Source: Protopterus annectens
Taxonomy: Eukaryota > Chordata > Ceratodontiformes > Protopteridae
Length of the DNA stretch: 64,000 nucleotides
Assembly (NCBI RefSeq): GCF_019279795.1
Contig: NC_056726.1
Coordinates: 1,015,646,001-1,015,710,000 of the forward strand
Direction: 5' to 3'
Position 1 is the first letter of the stretch, and every line of letters begins with the position of its first letter. Made by a program: the position numbers and the translations under genes. The notes under the pieces were generated by a model that saw only the letters and a list, made by a program, of their open reading frames with translations, was not told the DNA's origin and did no database searches. Of this stretch, positions 59,419-64,000 are shown in pieces.

Positions 59419-59517
59419 GCTAGAATAGTATTGGGAATTCCTTTATAATTGAAAAAAAGGGCCAATGGGGAACAAGGTACTCAAGGGGAGTTTGTGAGGG
59501 TGTAGTGCTTTTAATTT

Positions 59518-60325
59518 TTTAGAGCCCTATGGCCTATATAAGCCTAGCCAAAAAGGTACCCTGGCTTTCGCCACCCAAGAAAATTATTTTCCTGTCCTCC
59601 TATCGAGCAGAGCCACAGAGGTGAATTTCCTATTTCCCATCCAATCATCAAGATTTTTCTTGAAGAGTGCTAATGAGGAGCTTTGTTTGGTATAGATAGG
59701 TAGTTTGTTCCAGAGTATGGGAAGTCTCTGGGACAGGAATCTCTCCCTCCAGAATGTTCTGTTTATTGTGGTGACAAGGTTTAGGTCCCTAGAGCATGTA
59801 GCTCAGAGGGATTGGGATTTTTTAAGTGGAGCATGTCCAACAGCTCTGGGTTTGACATAGCTTTGTATGTTAGGCAGAGATCGCCTCTGAGTAGACGATA
59901 TGCAAAGGAGTAAAGCTGGAGTTTTTGAGACGGTCTGCATAGGGCATCTGTTTGGGGCCGGTAGTCCTCTTTGTAAGGTATTTCTGCAGCCTTTCCAGTT
60001 GTTGTAGATGTCTTGTGAGGTACATACCAAAAAGGGTGTTGTACTCTATAATGGGTCTAATGAGTGACGAGTAGAGGGGAACAATGATCTCTTTTTTCCT
60101 GAATGAGAAACCTTTTGTGATGAGGTGCCCTACATAGAAGGATTTCCTGACTAATGTGATTATGGGATTATCAAAGGAGAGACTACTGTCCACCTGTGTC
60201 CCATGGTCTCTTATCACACTTTCAGTATTAAGTAGACTACCATCTATGTGGTAGCTCCTGGGTGCAGAGTTTTTACCAAAGGGGGTGACAATGTACTTTT
60301 TGACATTGAGCTTGAGGCCATGACC
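59518..60325 (-). mobile_element. CR1 LINE copy B, 5'-truncated, split by copy A
   Basis: Minus strand ORF2 C-terminus: MIRDHGTQVDSSLSFDNPI, ITKGFSFRKKEIIVPLYSSL, EYNTLFGMYLTRHLQQLERL, then MLHLKKSQSL and the 3' UTR (TGGGTGGCGAAAGCCAGGGT, GGCCATAGGGCTC). The last tail bases are missing here but reappear on the other side of copy A (complement of CCTAGTAACTACCTATGAAC at about 55477-55497). Its 5' end is truncated near KLNVKK at 60325. Closest to copy I/H ORF2. Confidence 0.85.
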
Positions 60326-60549
60326 TTGTCACCTTTGTGTCTGTACAGTGCACTGCTAACCTCCTGATGGATTAACACTGAGAGATTGCTTGTGAGTGTA
60401 ATTCTACAACAACGCTTAACTTATCTTGACAAGGCAATTTCAAGTATTAGAGACCTTCAGAATGATTTAAAGGCAAAATCAACAAATAAAGTAAAATTAA
60501 AGCAGTAGCACTCTAAACAGTTAACTGAAGAGTAAAACAACAAAATAAT
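60326..60549. other. unassigned DNA
   Basis: Short spacer with no recognised feature. Confidence 0.5.
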
Positions 60550-60660
60550 GTATTTATTTATTTATATACATTTGGTAACCGGGTAGTGTCCGACTGGGAA
60601 GAAACAAAGCCTATTTTCAGCCGAGACCCAGAGACAAAAGCTCCCAAAATAAAAATTACA
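60550..60660 (-). mobile_element. L2-type LINE or SINE 3' tail
   Basis: Minus strand: TTTTGTCTCTGGGTCTCGGC, TGAAAATAGGCTTTGTTTCT, TCCCAGTCGGACACTACCCG, then a (TAAA)n tail. Same layout as the tail of the V-SINE at 51541 and the 3' end of the L2-like LINE at 43836. It may extend rightwards as LINE 3' UTR to about 60800. Confidence 0.7.
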
Positions 60661-61554
60661 ATATATATGTAGTCAGATATGCATGTTACAATACAAAAAT
60701 ATTAAGAAATGTACATAATTACATAGTACAGTATAGATCAAGTTAATAATAGCTGATAAAATAAAAAAAAATCAATCTAAAAATCCAAGTATGGCATCAA
60801 ATAAGGCAAACAAATAAAATCAATCAATATTGAGTTAGAATAAGCAGAAAGAAAGAAGTAGGGTGGTGCGTTTGCTTAGTCAGGGGAAGTACAGCAGCAA
60901 ATAAGTCTCTTATTTGCCAAGGATGGGTCAAAATGAACTCCTGAGCCCCTCAGAGTGTATTGAGGGTATCAAGCAGATGGGCACTATGGGAAAATGAGCA
61001 GGAGACAATTTATAATAAGACAGGTTCACTCAAGTGCAATACTGGTTTGTTGGGCGGGCACTTAGTATTATGGGTATATGTAAAACAATGGGTGGGAAAG
61101 TACTTAAATAAGTTACAAAACAGACAATAGTAATGAAAGAGTGAAGGAAGGACTTTGGAAGTAAGATTACCATAAGGGGTGGAAGCTACCAACAGACCCT
61201 TTTAAAGCCAAAAGAAAAAAGTGAGAGTGTTAGGGAAAAAAATTCAAACTGAAGCTCACATCCTGTGGTTACTGTTCCAGAAACGTTTAGCTTAATGCCA
61301 CAGTGGAAGCTGGGGCAGATTCAAGAACAGGGGAGAAACCAGTAGCAAGTTGAACAGAAAGGTACAGGTATAGGAATACAACTTTAAGCAGGTATATATA
61401 GCTATACAAAGACATGAAGCAGAAATCCTGGAACAGAATTTACAGTGATCTGCTGCTGGGTTTGAGCCTCATTTAATAATTTATTACAGTGTTACTAGTA
61501 AATTTCTGTATGGTCTGCAGTAGATTTGCAGTAGTGGCAGTACTGTAAATATAT
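60661..61554. other. unassigned DNA, possibly LINE 3' UTR on the left
   Basis: No coding motif. The start resembles the region just beyond the tail of the L2-like LINE (ACAGTAAATTACATAGTG). Confidence 0.4.
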
Positions 61555-61760
<206 letters not shown>

Positions 61761-62481
61761 CATGCACCTACTTTTACATATACATGTGTGTATGGTAAGG
61801 GTGCCTTGGCCAATCTCAATCTCCTCTTAGAGATGTTTCCTAAATCCCCATTGCACTCCCGCAAGGGTAGCACCATCTGATTGGATGGTTGTACCTGAAG
61901 TGGATGTTTTGTCTTCCATTGGACTTGTCTCCAAATCACCTTCCCAGCAATGCTACCTCACCCAGTGGGAGTAGTACTATGGTAAATCCTGGGGGGATTA
62001 AGAGGGTCATGTGGCACATAATGATCACCTTCAGAAAATGTAAGATTAAAATAATAATAATAATAATAAACTAAATGTTGTGCTGCCAGGAGGAGTAATT
62101 CCCCGGCTACAATATCTGTGGAAGTAGCAGCATTTTCACACTGATTGTGTGTCTCCAATGAGAAAACGTTACATACATCCTGTGGAGTAAGGCTACAAGC
62201 CTGTTACAGAAATGCAGCTATGATTTGGCAGGGACTAAAATAATGTGTTTACATCTTAGGGAGCACAGCAGTCATACGTGCATAAGTAGAAAGAGAACTG
62301 TGTAACGTTCTTCATACTTGGGGACTCAAACATTACATGCTGTGTCTGAGTGAGGACTGAACAGAGAATCACATTTGTGTATACAGACTATAGCACTTAT
62401 GGGACAAAGTGGGACAAAGTAGATCACATTATCCTCTCTGTCTGCTGTGCACACAAAAGCCAGAACTGAACTCTCCAGGTT
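61761..62481. other. unassigned DNA
   Basis: Includes a short (AAT)n at 62049-62069. No gene recognised. Confidence 0.5.
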
Positions 62482-62770
62482 ATACTTCTCAACTGTCCAG
62501 ATTTTTGCCTCCTATTTTTGGTCTATCCATAATAAAATCTGTGATTTCTGATGAATCATTCAGGATCAAAGTCACTAAAGAATGACATACATTTTAGGCT
62601 TATACTTTATAGCTTTCAGAAAATGTATGTGAATGAAAAAAAATATTCTAGCAGCTTGTTAAGCTTATAAAATCAATATTTGAAAATCTTTTTCTGATTT
62701 TGGACTTTTTTCCCCCATTATACTTTGCTTTGTCCATAATTTTTGCACTAGGAGGCTGACAGCTATGCCC
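62482..62770 (+). mobile_element. MITE family M, copy M5
   Basis: Starts GGTTATACTTCTCAACTGTC, contains CAGATTTTTGCCTCCTATTT, TTGGTCTATCCATAATAAAA and GATTTTGGACTTTTTTCCCC, and ends AGGAGGCTGACAGCTATGCC. Both ends are decayed from the CATACCTCTCAAC consensus. Confidence 0.8.
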
Positions 62771-64000
62771 TGGTCCTACTAGAGGCTAAGACCATTGCGT
62801 TTTCCTTTCAAGTTAATTGATCACAAGAATGGTTTGAAATCCATACTGAACTTGCACCTTTTTGAATACAATGTACCTCCAGATGTAAGAGCAGGGTCTC
62901 ATGAGAGATGCTGTGCTACATACCAAAAAAAAAAAAAACGGAACCAAATATAATCTCTTAGGTGAAAATGTGTTGCTATGCCAACATCTGGATATTTTTT
63001 CAGAAAACACAACATATCCATTTTGTACCACATTTTAATGCAAAAATAATTATAATAAAATAATAATAAATAATAAAATAATAAGAGTAAATAAAGCACC
63101 TTGTATAGATAAGAAATACAATGGCTACACAATGAAGTCCTAATTAAAGTAAAAGTGGAGAAATTAATATTTTAATTATATTGTTTTTGTTTCTTGAATA
63201 AAACCATTGGCAACTGTTTCAGAACCCCTCCAGTATCTCTTTCTGAAAATGACAGTGTTTCTTGTGTTTTCTGCTGTCACAAAACTAGCACATTTTCTGC
63301 AGTACAATGGGCTATGATTCATAATGTTTGAAATTCCGTGATGGTACTAAATGGTGCTCGGCAATCAAAATTCTTGCTGAGCTAATGGCTTACAAAATAG
63401 CTTGTGCTGGTCTCCCAGCAACTGAGCATTATGTCAGTACACAGACTAGTAATAATGGAGAAAGGAGGAATATCCTGCCTTTCTGAGATCTCTTAATACA
63501 CAGCAAGTAACCAGATAAACAGGACAAGAACTTCTGTTTTTATACCTCCATTTTAGTCTGCTATCATTCTGGGTACATTTCTGCCTTCAGCTCTTACTCC
63601 TGCCCTCATCTCTTGCTTACATATCCACTGAGTGCTTATAGACCCCTGTCTAATCTTCAGTAGAAAAGTGCATGATGCAACCCTCAGCATCTTGATAATG
63701 TAAAATACAATAAAAACAGTTATAATTTTTACAATGTGAATTATTTATATCACATTCTACTTTTAGCATATTCTTAGTATACTAAAGGATTACCGCGGTA
63801 TCTGGCACAGAAATGTCATCACATCATTTGAAAGGGTTTGTGGAGCAAAAGCATTTCAAATATTTAATTTTCAAAGCATATTATCTAATTAAAAATGTAC
63901 AATTTCATATTAATTAGAGTATAAACACATATGTTTTATCTAAGAATTAAACAAGTTTTTTGGTAGCTTTCACTACTTATTTCATGACATGGAGGTGATT
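62771..64000. other. unassigned AT-rich DNA
   Basis: Contains an A13 run at 62924-62938 and (AATA)n at about 63053-63090. No gene or element recognised. Confidence 0.5.

Larger units (their letters stand above)
55490..59517 (-). mobile_element. CR1 LINE copy A, near-complete (best copy in window)
   Basis: About 4.0 kb: short 5' leader (59419-59517), ORF1, 29-base spacer, ORF2, 3' UTR and a terminal array of CTATGAAC octamers at about 55497-55525. It holds the only ORF2 in the window free of frameshifts. Octamer 3' repeats, esterase-bearing ORF1, endonuclease-RT ORF2 without RNase H and a FxDD RT box together place it in the CR1 clade of the Jockey superfamily. It interrupts the tail of copy B. 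The flanking octamers on the left blur the exact end. Confidence 0.93.

Overview
This is a stretch of vertebrate, non-genic DNA made almost entirely of layered transposable-element fossils, simple repeats and unassigned sequence. I found no host exon, tRNA, rRNA, CRISPR array or bacterial-type gene. The dominant family is a CR1-clade LINE whose ORF1 carries a GDSL/SGNH esterase domain, whose ORF2 carries endonuclease plus reverse transcriptase, and whose 3' end finishes in octamer repeats CTATGAAC. With it occur tRNA-headed SINEs (one borrowing the CR1 tail, one with a V-SINE-type centre), an L2-like LINE, Penelope-like elements (PLEs) with GIY-YIG endonuclease, several terminal-inverted-repeat elements, minisatellites and very long CA arrays. 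This mix suggests a large-genome fish-grade or amphibian-grade vertebrate such as a lungfish, cartilaginous fish or non-teleost ray-finned fish. The species cannot be fixed from the sequence.

Layout: 1-220 is the 5' end of a minus-strand CR1. 6.5-7.2 kb is a 31-36 bp minisatellite. 7.5-9.9 kb is CR1 copy C (+). 10.7-11.2 kb is a 73 bp minisatellite, split by CR1 copy D (+, 11.2-14.26 kb), which itself received two SINEs. 15.85-20.44 kb is a long CR1 copy H (+) with a second, short CR1 nested inside. 20.4-29 kb is mostly unassigned, with one SINE of each type. 29.1-29.75 kb is a 61 bp tandem array with a three-unit higher-order period. 31.9-33.7 kb is CR1 copy E (-). 33.7-37.06 kb is one CR1 insertion with an inverted 5' part (F/G), carrying three further insertions: a 716 bp TIR element, a MITE and a 288 bp PLE terminal piece. 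38.9-42.05 kb holds MITEs of one family and a PLE fragment. 43.4-45.35 kb is a 400 bp CA array beside an L2-like LINE (-). 47.3-47.6 kb is a second CA array. 48.2-50.8 kb is the best PLE copy (-). 51.5-51.8 kb is a V-SINE. 53-55.2 kb is old CR1 (-) with nested MITEs and a SINE. 55.49-59.5 kb is the best CR1 copy A (-), sitting in the tail of copy B (59.5-60.3 kb). 60.5-64 kb is an L2-type tail, TA/TG repeats, one more MITE and unassigned AT-rich DNA.

The elements explain each other. CR1 proteins would have mobilised the CR1-tailed SINE, the L2-like LINE shares its 3' end with the V-SINE, and the nesting gives relative ages. The most unusual signals are a hammerhead-ribozyme-like fold in a PLE terminal piece framed by a 13 bp target duplication, a CR1 whose 5' inversion can be read from two abutting halves, and a TIR element with two related foldbacks bracketing a telomere-like tandem array.
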